Shown here: in pieces, positions 47,236 through 59,510 of the stretch
Position numbering within the stretch: the first letter of the stretch is position 1
How the letters are laid out: each line of letters begins with the position of its first letter
NCBI RefSeq assembly: GCF_026230105.1
Contig: NC_079474.1
Coordinates: 30,704,294 to 30,768,293, forward strand
Reading direction: 5' to 3'
Length of the DNA: 64,000 bases
DNA from: Diorhabda sublineata
Lineage: Eukaryota; Arthropoda; Insecta; Coleoptera; Chrysomelidae
Program-made: the position numbers and the translations under genes
The notes under the pieces: generated by a model
What the model was told of the DNA's origin: nothing
The model's database searches: none
Seen by the model: the letters and a program-made list of their open reading frames with translations, nothing else

Positions 47236-48670
47236 AGTTGATAAGTAATCAGTTTTTAACACAATTTCCGATTACCATATGGAATGACGTCCGCGGATTG
47301 AATATAAGGATTACAAACCTATGTATAATTTTAATAAATTTAACACGTCCACTCAATTTCTTGTTATATCGGCTTGTTTGTGCTCTTTCGAATTCAAGAC
47401 ACAGTCTAGAAAGATAATATATATCCAGCCTGATAACAATTGAATTATGTGACAACCAAACTGCGGATAAAAGAACAGTATTTTTCCATGGGATTGGAAA
47501 AGTTCGGTTTTGGAACAAATATAAACCAGTCATGATAAATTAGATGCCATATTTCATTTAGAAAGTAACTAGTTGCGGGCAATAGATTCACACCAAGAAA
47601 AAAATTCTAATAAACTTATCGACACAAATAAAGATGCAAATATATAAATTAGTGGTTTAGTCGCTTATTATCTCAAAAACTTTCTACAAAAAACTTTTCA
47701 ACTTAAAGAAAACTATAGGTTAACATAATATAAAATACTCAGAAGCTTTATTATATCTTTTTTTGAAAGCTGCACTGTGTATATACGGATCTAGTTGGAA
47801 ATGTATTCTTTCATATTTTGTATTAGGAGAGGTGAAGTTCAATTTGTTCCATGGTCAGCGATAATTTTAATTTGCAATTCTTATGAACTATGTACTTGAC
47901 ATTCCATAAACACTTCCAAGTTGATTCATACGGAAAATATGAAAATTATGAGCGATATCAATTTTCTAATACAAAGAACTGAGATTCTATTTTTCAATTG
48001 TAATGAAATGAATGTTGTGCTCTTTCCATATACTCCAGCTTTTTATCTAGAGAATGCAACATCATTCTCAATTTTCTACATATCCATAACGTAGTTATTA
48101 GATATCTACAATTCATTTTATTATGATATTCATTTGAGTTCATAACTGAATTACGAAACAAGCCAAGAGCTTCATACTCATTCATTATAACTATAGTTAT
48201 TTTGAATAATGACGCTTCCACTTCCATACTGATCATTTTTGGAGTAATAAGAATACAGTAAAACCTAAAGGAAAATGGAATAATAAAACAACTCAATTTG
48301 TGTATTTCCCATATTTCTGCTATGATATATTGAATAACTACAATGTACAGTGGGCGCGGATGAGCTGAGAACTTGCTAATTGTACAAAAAGAATGTTGGG
48401 TCTGAAATGGGGTGCAATATTTGCCTGAAACGTTCATTTTTCTCTTTTAAGGTCACTTGAATGTATGCAACCAGTATGCATCAGACGATTGCTCGTGCAA
48501 TATATAAGTGTGTAAATCTAAAGAAAATTTCGAACTATTTATTCACGTTTTGGTTATAATCTAGTCAATAAATAGTAAAATTTTCGTAGAGATACAAAAT
48601 TAGTCACGCTTAGTCAAGTATTGGGTTTTTTTTTCAAAAAAAGAGCATAGTATATAGAATCTGTTGAAAA
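47236..48670. other. Intergenic with an unrecognised 147-codon frame
   Basis: The minus-strand frame 48437-47994 (147 codons, begins MNVSGKYCTPFQTQHSF) is long for this window but matches nothing I know and contains no clear domain. The 94-codon minus frame at 47249-47533 is also unrecognised. Both may be chance frames. Confidence 0.3.
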
Positions 48671-48672
48671 AG

Positions 48673-49100
48673 GACGCGCCAACTCGTACAGGAATATTTC
48701 AGGTAAACGAAAAGGTAGTCCGAGTACATAATACAACTCGTAATGGATTCATCAGGATGATAACCAGAAATTTAGTACCTAAGTTGAAATATCCAAAAAT
48801 TAAAACCTGGAATTTCTAGATCCTTTAAATTTTATTTTAGCATCAGGTAGGTACTAATCAATATCAGCTGAGCAATAAATTAATTGATGATTTTGAATTT
48901 AAAAAGCTAAGGTTGAAGGATATGAAGCATAGTGCCATAACGATGAAAGTAAGTTACGTTAATCTCATAATTAAATCGCTAGCTGCAAAATTTTCATTAC
49001 GAGTTGTCTAATATTCATGATAACCACGATCACGAGTTGTCACATTGTAAGAGGAGTTGAAATTTGATGACTGGTATTAAAATCACGAGTTGGCGCACGC
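48673..49100. repeat. MITE-like element with repeated ACAACTCGT words
   Basis: The ends carry GCGCCAACTCGT (48676-48687) and its exact complement (49085-49096), a 12-bp inverted repeat about 420 bp across. Related subterminal words lie inside: ACAACTCGTAATG at 48733, its complement CATTACGAGTTGT at 48995, and ATCACGAGTTGT at 49029. The words point inwards from both ends, as expected for a non-autonomous DNA transposon with repeated transposase-binding sites. No open frame. I could not identify a target-site duplication or a superfamily. Confidence 0.55.
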
Positions 49101-49639
49101 CTCTCTTCATGTTCAGGATATTGTTCGTAATTATTCAACATCTGAAGGGCATAGTGAAGAACCTAAAAATTTGTGGAGCGTAGCTCTTATCAGCTGTGTT
49201 TTGCATTTTCGAGAACCGAGAACGAAAACAAGATTTTTGAAGCAAATTTTTGAATGAAACAGACCGAAGTAACTTTTGAAATCATTGGCGTAATTTTTTC
49301 TATAACGTAATTACCCGAAGAAGCACAAGAATCCAGGAATAAAAATTTGGAACCATATCGGAGAAGCATAAAAGAATGCATATCTTTTTAATATTTTACT
49401 TGTGCCATCCGATCCAGTTATTATTAGTTCTCTTCAGAAAAAGGAAGTTAGAAGGAACCCACAACGAGTGATAGCGATGATAGTTTATAATGGTCATTTG
49501 AAAAAAACCATCACAAATTATAATAAATTATCAGTTTTCCAAAAAATTGAATTGGTTTTTGACAATATGAACTAAACATATACTTTTGACCAGGTTTTGA
49601 TGCACTGGTAAGTATATGATACACTTTTTACATTTCACA

Positions 49640-50585
49640 GAAACTGAAAAAAATTGAAAAATTTCTGAAAAATAATAAAAACCATATGAACGGGTAGAAT
49701 ATGATATGACGTTGCATCTAGATCGTTCATCTTCAAGTAAAAATTTCAAATGTTTGCAAAGTCCGTAAAAACAGATATAAGAGTATTGTGAAATGGAAAT
49801 AAATACTTCAAACTAAATTTTGAGATCAGAACGTTATCTATTTGAACAACAGCTATGAAATGGTTTAGAAAATGGATGGTTAGTGTTATTTCTGCCTCAT
49901 AATACATTTGAACTGTGTTTAAATGTAAAATGTAAATAAATTGCCGCCGTATATAAAAACATGAACATTACCACATCAGCCAAAATTTATATTCTTTTAA
50001 TAGAACAGGACTGGCTTCACAATCTACGTCAGTGGACTAATTTGTAGCAATTGTAATTACTATAAGTAGGTATTTTCACACAAGATCACAATCAGCAACC
50101 TACATAGACAGTTGAAGCATCGTTTTCCGCTATATAATCTTGAAATTAGGGAAAGTGACTCTTCATTTGTTGTATACTTTTTGAAAAAGAACACGATCAA
50201 TAATAATAGCTCTTAGATTCTATTAAGACAAGGTACGTAATGAAGCTAACAGAAAGTCTCAACAACAAAAAGCGTAATATAACCATAGATAGCTGCTTTT
50301 CATCGATACGATTAGTAGAAAAACTTATCATGTTCGGTACTCTGCTCAAGAATGAAAGGAAAGTACCAGTAACCTTTTTTTAACGTCGTCAGGTACCTAC
50401 TTCAGCGTTTGATTCAGTGTAATATTAGTAATCTTTTCGATGATGTGGTTAACAGAGATACTGATAAACCAGAAATTGTCCACTTTTATTGGACGACTTC
50501 TCATTTCATAGGACAAAGTACACACTTTTGAACAGTTAAGTCACTTACTATGAAAAAAGATACGGAGACATGTGTATGACATGAC
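49640..50585 (+). pseudogene. piggyBac transposase relic, copy A
   Basis: Plus-strand frames give YVMKLTESLNNKKRNITIDS, CFSSIRLVEKLIMFGTLLKN and ERKVPVTFF, then, shifted, DDVVNRDTDKPEIVHFYW and a degraded C-terminal region. These follow piggyBac order: V..L...I...GRN(V/I)T.DN(W/F)FTS..L...L......VGTLR.NK(R/K).(I/L)P and then a ..D.KPEII.FYN.TKGGVD block. The catalytic Asp of T.DNWF is kept as D in TIDSCF. Blocks before 50230 align at the DNA level with copy B (58.9 kb) but cannot be confidently translated. Many stops and shifts; inactive. Terminal repeats were not found. Confidence 0.65.
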
Positions 50586-52665
50586 ATGAAGTCATCATTG
50601 AATTTTGCAACAACATAAATATAAACTATTCAACTGACTGATTAGAAAAACAGAATGTTCAATAATTTATTTTTGTATGGTGTTATTTCAATGTAAGAAA
50701 GGGAAACATCTGACTCATATTACATACATAACAACTAAATATATTCCTTTTATCAATATATTTGTTTTTATTCGTTGCTTCATACCAACTATCTAATTCT
50801 AATGAGAACGTGTATGTATTCTACCAGAAATTTACCAAGCTTATTGCTAATTAGAGGCACCTTTGAGATTGATATCCCTTTTTGGTATAATAATTATTCC
50901 GCTCAAATGCAATTCGATTGAATATTGATGTTTCCAACGAGAGTTTTCAGAGATGCACATTCACGCAGAGAGAAATTTGAAACTTTTGATAAAATGCTTA
51001 AATCCAGCAAAAAGCTCCGAGTGGTTAGAAACTGAGGTGGATATTATTCTGCATCATCAAAGAAAGACTAAATCGTATATTCAATAGAGTCTTCAACAAT
51101 TTGTCTTCTTAGTTCCTCGCAAATTTCTTTTAAAGAAAATTTGTTAATATGATAGATATTGTTAAGGTTATTGATGGGATATTAATTTAAAAGCTTCAAC
51201 ATCAAGATACAGATTTTTCTATATTTTATATTATGAACAACTGGATCGGAAATGTTATATTTTATTAGTTAATTTTCACCAATTTTTTTATGCAAGAGTC
51301 TAACTATCATCTTCAAAAATTTTGAATGTTCTTGCCTTCATATATTCCCAACCAAGGATTAGGTTTCGCATGGAAAAACAACTTTACCATTCACCAACCT
51401 ACTTCAAGAATTCATTATGATCTTCAGGACATACACTAATGAATGAATGAAAGAAAATTTTAAATCTTTGCATACTTAACACGAAAATACACAATAAGCT
51501 TCTAGATGTCTAAGAATCTTTATTGGTTTATTGTGATGTGCATAACAAACCTTAATAGTTTTAATGGAAATATAATTCACACATATTTCTTAATCTTATA
51601 TTAGAATTAGAAGTATGAAATTTTTCTAAGCAAATAACTAGCAGCTAGTAAATATATGAGATTCAGTAGTATAGACTCTACCCGTATATTAATAACTGAC
51701 CTTAACAGTGTCGGATTATGTATGGTCCCAACGCCTTTGTCTGTGTCAGTTCATTTCGAGCGAGTATTAAAAAGCTTGATAATATTTGTCTACCAAACAG
51801 CGCAAATGTTTGCGTTGAGGCAAAAATGATAGTTAAAAGTTAGTAGAGCGATGCGACGAAAAATATTTTTCATTGAAAGAGACTTCAGTTTTAACGAACA
51901 TCCCTTAAAGTACAATTTGGGAAATTGTGAATAATTCGATAGCTTCTAAAGAAACATGAGAAGAGACAATAGTTTACGAAAGTAAATTGATTTCTTTCAA
52001 GAAGACTAAATTCGCCGCAATATTTATGGAATGTATACAGAACAAAAAGTACCAAATTTATTGTATATTTATTAATTTATTAAGTATCATTCAGTAGATT
52101 TGAAATTGAAATTCGACAGTCCCAATTTCAAAGCCAACAATAGTACAATGTAAACCAAATAAACCTTGTATTGAAATCAAATAAATCTCATAAAATTCAA
52201 ATGTCTATTTAAACTTTTAAAGAAAATTCCAGGTATTTTAATGTAATAGTGAGGCTGGGCAAAGTTTTCTTATAATAAATGTCCAGAAAGTCACGACTTT
52301 TAGGTCTTATCAAATTTTATATAGGTTTCTGTAGTAATTTGTCTGGGAGTACTTACAGTAATTAGTAGCATGGATAGCAAGTTCGACAACTATAAAAAGA
52401 TGCTATATTAAAGAAATACATGGTAGTTATTAAATTGATGGTTGTGCTATAAGAGCGAAGCGAAATTGAAAATATAAATCAAACATTCAATTCTTATAAT
52501 AAAAAACTTTAATTCTTAATCGTAATCGAACAAAATAATGATATTTTTGATGTTACGCTATATGAAATTAACAATAACATGAAACAGAATTAGTCGAAAC
52601 CAAATTTTTCCTCAAGATATTAAAAATTCAATTCATATCATTCTGTCTCGAAAAAGATGAGTAAT
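50586..52665. other. Intergenic, nothing supported
   Basis: AT-rich, with no recognised coding, RNA or element signal. Confidence 0.4.
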
Positions 52666-52668
52666 TTT

Positions 52669-53100
52669 GAGTTTGTACTGATTGTGACGCTGATTACATA
52701 GGACAGATATCTCAGAATTTAGAAAATGGATTAAAATAATGAATACGGTGGAAAAATAATACAAATCTTAAAATGCGATATATTCAAAAAGTATTGAAAC
52801 ATGAAAAAATAGAAGAAATAGTTCGCATACATCGGAATAAGGAAAATGTTTATGATAAAAAGTTGAACAATTTGAGTGAAATTTACAGTTTTATATTTTA
52901 TGAACTACGGTGTAATCCAACTTATGGCTGCTACATATTTTTGGAAAATAACAACTGAGGACAAATTACTTTTTGTGGTTGGAACAAATTTTTATTTTGA
53001 TATTCATGATGTGGGTAGTCTATTCCTTGATATAGTTATGCAAATTGTCAAGTGATACTTTGATAATAACCGAAATAGTTCGAAACTACTTTTCAATCAA
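52669..53100 (+). mobile_element. Penelope-like element, 3' end (copy 2)
   Basis: Plus-strand frames read VCTDCDADYIGQISQNLENG, then, after a deletion, KVLKHEKIEEIVRIHRNKEN and KKLNNLSEIYSFIFYE. They match the Penelope GIY-YIG region (CTNCDAVYIGQTSQNLENRL...KREFLEMVHIHKN..INDKKDLNNLSEIYSFIL). The 61-codon open stretch at 52773-52958 belongs to it. The 3' UTR has a hammerhead-like motif at 53059-53089 (TTTGATAATAACC...GGTT-like pairing...CGAAAC). It is more diverged than copies 1 and 3, 5'-truncated, and lacks the RT. Confidence 0.75.
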
Positions 53101-54260
53101 AATTAACCTAACATCAAATAAAAAACAGATGTTGATATACTTTCGTTTTATCCGGATAGCTAAATATAGTGTAACAAGCAGCTTCATCTATTTTGGTTGA
53201 TATTCCAACATCAACTGACACAGAATAATCAGTCTTTTGTCCCTTCTCTGCTTACTAACGAACGTCAAATATACGGGAAAACAAGACAAGAAACAGTCTC
53301 AAATATAAATGAAAAGTAAACACATGAAAAGGAATACGCTACTGTTTATGTATTCAAAGAATTTATGAAAAGGCTGAGATGTTGCCATTGTGGTTTGCAT
53401 TGGCTGTATCTTTTTTTGTGTTGAGGTTTCGTTAGTCTTTGAATTCTTTGAGGATCAAAGTGTCTACTTGTAGTAGAGGGAATTAGATAAAAGTTAGTTT
53501 TTTACTTACTATAAGTTATGATTTGAATTTTCTTCTCCAGTAATCTTCATTTTTAATTTGATTTATTCCAAGTTTGTGGTAATATTAGTTCAGTTTCGTT
53601 CGATTTAGTTCTTGTTATTTTAGAAAATGGGAGATTCGCAAATATCAAATTCCTTTAGAGACAAAGACATCAAAAACTTTATCTAAAGCAAGATCTATTT
53701 TAATTTAATTTGGATTGAGATTTTTGATGTTCGAGTGGAAACAATAAATATTGAACTTGGAAAGTAGCAGAAAATAATCTAATTACTGAATATACTATTC
53801 AACGGGTAGATTTGTTCGTTTGTATGAAGGTAATAATTACCATGGAGATTATATATTGAGAAAATAATTGTCCGATAGTTTATTTCCTTTAGTATTCTCT
53901 GATGAAGCATGCACTGAATCTTGCCCACCCTGTAATATATGACTCAATTTTTTTTCTAGATAATTTACTCGTCTGATCAAATATTCAGTTAGAGACTATG
54001 AACTTTGCGACAACTGATTTTCGAAAAACTAAATGTTTATAACAACTGGATACACACTGTGCAAGTTATATATTTCAAGAAGAGGTGACGCTACTAGATT
54101 GAACGTTTTAGTTCTCTCAAAGTCGTACTGTTTTCATGGGACTTATGGAGTTGAATTTACGTTGGTTTTACGTATATCATTGAACATTGAACGTTATACG
54201 TATTCGAAATTTCATTTACAGTATTTTGGAAAAGAGAAAAAAGAGTTTCTGAATTTTTTC
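53101..54260. other. Intergenic, nothing supported
   Basis: A plus-strand run near 53185-53300 (IPTSTDTE after a FIYFG-like start) faintly recalls the YLG segment of an RTE reverse transcriptase, but it is too degraded to call. The 90-codon frame at 54033-54305 is not recognised. Confidence 0.3.
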
Positions 54261-54264
54261 ACAT

Positions 54265-54477
54265 TTATGTATGATGTTTGGGTCCAACACCATTATCTTG
54301 AATGAAAATGAAATGATTAGGAATGGTGCGAACCCGTTTCCTCCAAAAACATGTAGAGACCAAATTGAATTTTGAGAAGTAAATTAATGTATGAGCCGTT
54401 GTACCATTAATCGTGATTGTTGTATCCACCATTAAACGAATCCAACGAGGCAAAACCTCAATAAAAAACAGCAACAA
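54265..54477 (-). pseudogene. Possible Tc1-like transposase fragment
   Basis: A 70-codon minus-strand frame ends with NHFIFIQDNGVGPKHHT, which resembles the Tc1 box FIFQQDNDPKHTA with the second catalytic Asp. The preceding part (NGTTAHTLIYFSKF) does not clearly match, and no flanking Tc1 blocks are visible. A single motif with two extra residues is thin support. Confidence 0.3.
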
Positions 54478-55234
54478 ATTGAATCAACTTGGCCATTAGG
54501 TACTTGGGCCCTAATCGGCAAAGAGCTGCCGCTGTATAGAAAAACTAGGCAGACTTATGGTTTATGTTCAAGCGTCATCAAGGACTAAAAGAAAATTTCT
54601 ATAGGGAGTGGAAGCTATGAGATATTAAAAGTATGGAAGCAGAACAGAGACGTTGATAATCGTACTGTCTCTGATTATTACTATCCACCTTCTGGCAGAC
54701 GAAAGACCGTGCATTCACAAGAGAAGGGGAGAGAATACTCTATGAGTAGTGGAAAAAGTCTAACACGACCCATTAGCTGGGCAAAAAAGTTGGACATTAA
54801 AGAGAAGAAGATTTTGGGCTGCACGAGCTCACGACAGAGGACTGGACTAAGCCGTAGTACGACGATACTAATAATTATTTCACCAAGTCTCCCACAATCT
54901 CTGATTATTTTGAGGCTTCTTTAAATGAGATAGAAAAAATTTTAGAAGCTGAATGAGACCTAACTTGATTGCTAAATAGATGCTTTGAAGCTCAAGGAAA
55001 AGGAGAGGAACGGGGAGTAGGAGTTGAATTCCCTTCAATATATTAAAGTGACCAGAGATGACAAGGAACACGTTTGCCTCGTAGTTATACGATTTTAATA
55101 CAATAAAAGTAGTATCAGGAAAGTTATTAGGACTTTTGTGGGAAGATTTTTAGTCGTTTCGTGTTCAGCACTGATCATGGTTTCGAATACTTTTATTCAT
55201 AAGTTGCCACTGGCCTTCTCGCATAGAAAAAAAT
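54478..55234. other. Unrecognised frame and upstream region of the peptide gene
   Basis: The plus-strand frame 54709-54924 (71 codons, basic and Ser-rich, contains KSLTRPISWAKKLDIKEKK) is not recognised. AATAAAAG at 55101 is the nearest TATA-like word upstream of the peptide gene at 55235, but no clear initiator lies at the right distance. Confidence 0.3.
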
Positions 55235-55462
55235 ATGCACGTGTTCATCTTATTTGCCCTACTGAGCTTCATTCAATTTATAAGTGGAGAAGGAAAAAGT
55301 AATATTTGATATCTACACTTCAAACCGTAACTTAATAGTTTTCTTATCAATCTTATTTTGTGTTTGATTTGTTTAGAGACAAGTCATCTTCCTGCAGATT
55401 CAATTTTCATTGACAGAATTGTATCGAGAAGTCATAAACGCCGAGTTTCAGTGAGTTCATGA
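55235..55462 (+). CDS. Candidate small secreted peptide gene, two exons
   Basis: Exon 1 (55235-55298) starts at an ATG with A at -3 and encodes MHVFILFALLSFIQFISG followed by EGK: a textbook signal peptide with a hydrophobic core and small residues before the cleavage site. A GTAATA donor follows. After a 78-bp intron (55299-55376), short as is usual in insects and ending in TTTGATTTGTTTAG, exon 2 (55377-55462) continues in frame with TSHLPADSIFIDRIVSRSHK, then RRVSVSS and TGA at 55460. The predicted precursor is 49 residues, with a mature part under 30 residues that carries a dibasic HKRR site, as in processed neuropeptides or gland peptides. AATAAA occurs at 55611 and 55622. A perfect GTGAGT donor at 55451 could instead extend the gene into a third exon that I did not find. 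The product is not recognised. A chance arrangement cannot be excluded, but start, signal peptide, intron and phase all agree. Confidence 0.5.
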
Positions 55463-55573
55463 TAATCCTGATGATTAGCGAATTTTTTGGGGATAAAACC
55501 TCGCTTGTATATTCACATTCCCCTTATTTAGCAGATTTAACAATATATCATTATTGACTTTTCTTAAAATGTA

Positions 55574-55627
55574 CTAGAATGGGATATTGAGACGACTAAG
55601 GCCATTCTAGAATAAACCTATAATAAA
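55574..55627 (+). terminator. Possible 3' end signals of the peptide gene
   Basis: A 9-bp perfect inverted repeat, CTAGAATGG (55574-55582) and CCATTCTAG (55602-55610), is followed at once by AATAAA (55611) and a second AATAAA (55622). These sit about 150 bp past the predicted stop and would suit a polyadenylation site. AATAAA is common in AT-rich DNA, so this is only suggestive. Confidence 0.35.
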
Positions 55628-55639
55628 TGCTTCCAGACA

Positions 55640-57140
55640 TAGATTCAAGTTTTATTTTACTTTTTCACGTTTTTTATTTAAAAAGTTTGCTTCGTTGTTT
55701 GTTTTGTTAATGATTATGAAAAATTGGAGCATATTTTGATTAGAATTTTACTTAAACACCGCATATCCTCCTCAAACTTAAAACACATTCAAAGAGGATG
55801 TACTTTTCGTATCTTGTATTCTATTTTGATTAGAAAATCTCACAAGAATCAATTAGAATGGGAACTTGACTAATAATTTCCTATGTTTAGAATACATTTT
55901 ATCAACATTGCCCTTTTCACTGAATTCAATTAGTACTGTTTTGACTACGAACAAATATTTCACATACCCTCTGGACGTTATTATGGATTTGTTTTTTTTT
56001 TAATACTGCAGAACCATCATCAAAAGTACTGATACCTTTGATGTACATGGGCTAGATGCTTCGTCAAGCGTCAATAACGAAGTAGACTGATAACCATGAT
56101 AAAAATGAATTCATTTCATTTAACAAAAAAAAGGGAAAACATGTTTGAAATATGTATCTGACCTATGTTTAATGACATAAATCACAGTAATTTTCCATTG
56201 CACCTCGTATTATATTCCAATTCCAAGCATATCATATTCTATTCTGAATGAATATTATATTATTACCATTCGAAATGCGAGTCAATGTCTAACAATATTG
56301 ATTCCGTCTTATATTCGAATCGAAAAGGACAAACATCAGCAGGCTTGAGTCATTTATTCCACTTGTTAATATTACCGAATTCTCATTGGTATTTGGAACG
56401 CTGTCTATGTAGACAAACAACATAATTTATTGTGACGTTTCCATTTTCTCTCGGCAACTTTGAAAATATACGTTTTCAGTAAGATAAAGATACTGGATAA
56501 CTTTTGAGGTCGTATAGCTTATACTAATAATGATATATTCGCTTCACCTATGTCGTGTGATTTCATATAAGACAATAGAGGGTTGATAAATCTTCACGTA
56601 ACGTTTTCTAACTTTGTTGCCCTTGGGGGCCTGCTTAAAACTTGATAGATTCACGGTTTCTCTAACTATTGTTGGTTGAATCAACATCAAACTCGATAAT
56701 TGAATCATGAAATATACATACTCTTAGTTTGTTTGGGATAAATTTCATAGTTTGCCACTTTTATTGCTATTTTTATATGTGTGATCAGTAACATATAACT
56801 TCTAAATATTAATGTTTTATCTTAACCAATCAGTGCGTAGCTAGGCGTGGGTAGAGTATGCCTTCGTCCCTCAATTTTATACAGTTTTAATTTTTTACTA
56901 TTATTAGTATGTACCTCGTCTTAAACCATTTTTGTTATATACATTTATCAAGTACATCTTGAGGACGAAAGAAAAGTCATAATAAAGATAACGAAGCGTT
57001 CTCTAAGGTGATATTTGATCTTCCAGGTAGAACTACGATGCCGATAAATCTGAATAATAAAACTCATATCAGATTTTCAACCATAAATAAATCTATCAGT
57101 TGCTGATGGAGTAAATCAAAATGCTTTTATGGAATGGAAT
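55640..57140. other. Intergenic, nothing supported
   Basis: No recognised signals beyond AT-rich sequence. Confidence 0.4.
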
Positions 57141-57147
57141 AAGCTAG

Positions 57148-57600
57148 TCATGAAAGGACACCTCTACGCTGGACGCTGAAAGCGAGCTGAGGAAAAATCG
57201 TTGAAACCAAAAAAAAAAGGTGGCAGCTCACGAGCCATACACAGAAGAACGCCGACAACAGAACACCGCCACACCAAAGAAGTGTGTAACAAAAAAAGCA
57301 TGACGGACCTGTACAATGGTATAGGTGACAAGACTTCCACCACAGACAAAGCACGTGCTGCAGTAAAATACACAAACTGCGGAGGAGAGCCACCTGCGAA
57401 CTACGGGGGTTGACTTAAAAACTCGAAGAAGATAGAAACAAATAAATTAGCGACAAAAACCACACAACCAGGAGGTAGCAACGTACTAGCCGCTAATAAA
57501 ACGCCAGCTTCAGCAGAACAACGATCACTTGAACTATTGAGTATGTTGCAGAATATGAAGACACTCATAGCAACATTGATCGCGCAACAGGCAAATTAAA
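57148..57600 (+). pseudogene. Jockey-type ORF1 (Gag-like) C-terminal fragment
   Basis: The plus strand reads KARAAVKYTNCGGEPPANYG (57351-57410), which matches the last zinc-knuckle segment of Jockey ORF1 proteins (VKCTNCGG.HPANYRGC). After a stop and shift it reads LAANKTPASAEQRSLELLSM and LQNMKTLIATLIAQQAN, then TAA at 57597, like the Gln/Leu-rich ORF1 C-terminus. ORF1 binds the element RNA. The first Cys of the knuckle reads Tyr (KYTNC) and RGC reads GG then stop, so it is degraded. The segment is clearly richer in GC and in balanced codons than its surroundings. ORF2 does not follow. Confidence 0.65.
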
Positions 57601-58890
57601 ACGGAGGACAACACGATCGATAGGTTGAGTTAAGTTAATAAAAAGTTTTCAAAAAATATAAAAAACACCAAAAAAAAAGGAAAAGATCCTAAGTTTTCCG
57701 AGTGAACCAACAAGAGTGTGCAACCACGTCTATAATAGTACACGCAACACCACTGATATCAATTATAAAAAAAATCAAAATTTATATATTGCTATTTCTT
57801 GAAACACCAAAAATCTAGGTATTAGACATGAAGACTTTATGACTGTAGTTGAAAATAGCTTGAAGTTTACAAATATCTATTACTAACACTAGCTATATTT
57901 CCAAATGTCAATCCCTTGGACTGTTTTGTACAAGGATGCTTGAGAAGAAAAGTCCAAAATGGTTAGCGTTGAGAATCTGGAAGCATAAATAACAAAATGA
58001 AGTAGATTGATTTCGCCTCAAGTCAAGTCAGGGGATAAATATCTTACAGAAAGAAATCGGAAAACTAGTGATTGTCCAGTAGTTTGAGATTTGTACCCTA
58101 CAAAAACCTTCTCTCCTTTGTTCTAAATACCGCGGAGTAGTATTTACTAGAACTTCTCTATTTTACTATGTATGACTGAACCTCCATGTTACTCGTCAAT
58201 TTTTATTGACAATATTTTTTCCACTACCCAAAAGTCGCCAACATTCATGGGAAAATATCATTCGATCTCATAGGTATTAACATCCCTACCGTATAACGAC
58301 TAACTTTGGTAATCAAAACTCAAGTGTATCACAGAGCTCACAGCAAAGCTCACAAGGAGGATCTTCTCGGATGTTGATAGACGTCCGTTTCTAGTGAGAA
58401 ATTTTATGTCAAAAGGTTTAGTCACCTTGATAGTGGGAAATAAAACAGCAGACAGCTAGCTAGCTACCTTTGAATTAAATTTTACTGTATTTCCTGAAAC
58501 AAAATCACACAATGTGGTGTCCTCACGATCTACTGTTCGAACATTGTTTGTGGATCCTCACGAGTTTGCCGAGGATCCTAGATAAACGCCTTTGTTCAAA
58601 AGATAGATTGAGATTGTTTCCGCAATAACCTACGAAGCTACCTTTGATACCTTACGAAGTGTATCATTGCTTGCATTGTTGCAAAGTAAGAAAGAAGATT
58701 ACTCTTAGGCTATCGGTGTTTGGTATTAGTCGAGAAAACGTCTATTATCACCTAGAGGTCTTTAACAAAGTCAAGTAGTCAATTAACATTATTGCAAATC
58801 AAGGAATTCAACAATGGTATTATATTTTTGAATTGGAAATAATAAACAAGTAGTTTTTATTTTTGTATAGTATTTTTAATGTAAATTAAA
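57601..58890. other. Intergenic, nothing supported
   Basis: No gene recognised. A short inverted repeat, GGATCCTC and GAGGATCC, lies at about 58552-58578, and CTAGCTAGCTA occurs near 58455. Confidence 0.4.
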
Positions 58891-58895
58891 ATAAA

Positions 58896-58965
58896 TTACA
58901 TCTCAACTATGGACCGTTTGAAAAGCAGAGATAAAATTTTCATTGGGATCGTAATGGAGCTGAGA
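58896..58965 (+). repeat. Direct repeat, left copy
   Basis: ACATCTCAACTATGGACCGT through GATCGTAATGG is repeated at 60149-60215 with roughly 80 percent identity, about 1,250 bp apart and in the same orientation, bracketing piggyBac copy B. It could be a partial tandem duplication or part of an older element. Confidence 0.7.
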
Positions 58966-59292
58966 AAACTGAAATATTTTCGTGAAAAATAATAAAAACA
59001 AGATGAAAGGAGAGAATATATGACGATGCATCTAGATCGTTCATCTCCAAGTAAAAATAAGTTTTCAAATGTTTACAAAGTCCATAAAAAGAGATATAAG
59101 AGTGGTGTTCTGCGAAATGAAAATCGATACTTTAAGTAAATTTTGAGAGTAGAACGTTATCCACTCGAACAACAACCGTGAAACTACTTGGAAAATGGAT
59201 GAATGAATTCCAATAAGGGATATATTAATTTGATAACATATAATTGTTAAAGCTTTCTATGTTTGCCTTACAATTCATTTAAACTATGTTTA

Positions 59293-59510
59293 ATGGTCTA
59301 TTCACACGCTGTTTCTAGTTTATCAACTCAATTCATTCACACACTATAACAGTAAATGCATTAAACTAATGACAATCGACACTACAACTATGCACTAGGA
59401 CTTATTACTAGGCACTGTGTTTCTTAATATACTAATTTATTTAAACACACTGTTTATTTCTCTATCCGGATGTATTCGGGATGATATCAGATTATTCACA
59501 TCCTCACTGT
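59293..59510. other. Insertion in piggyBac copy B relative to copy A
   Basis: Copy A runs without a gap from its ...TGTGTTTAAATG block to AAATTGCCGCCG, whereas copy B has about 218 extra bases between the same landmarks. The insert is rich in CACAC/CACTA words and has no frame. It may be a small non-autonomous element; I found no terminal repeats. Confidence 0.5.

Noticed and set aside
53185..53300. RTE reverse transcriptase YLG-like segment
   Set aside because: One FIYFG-like match followed by unrelated residues; too degraded to support.
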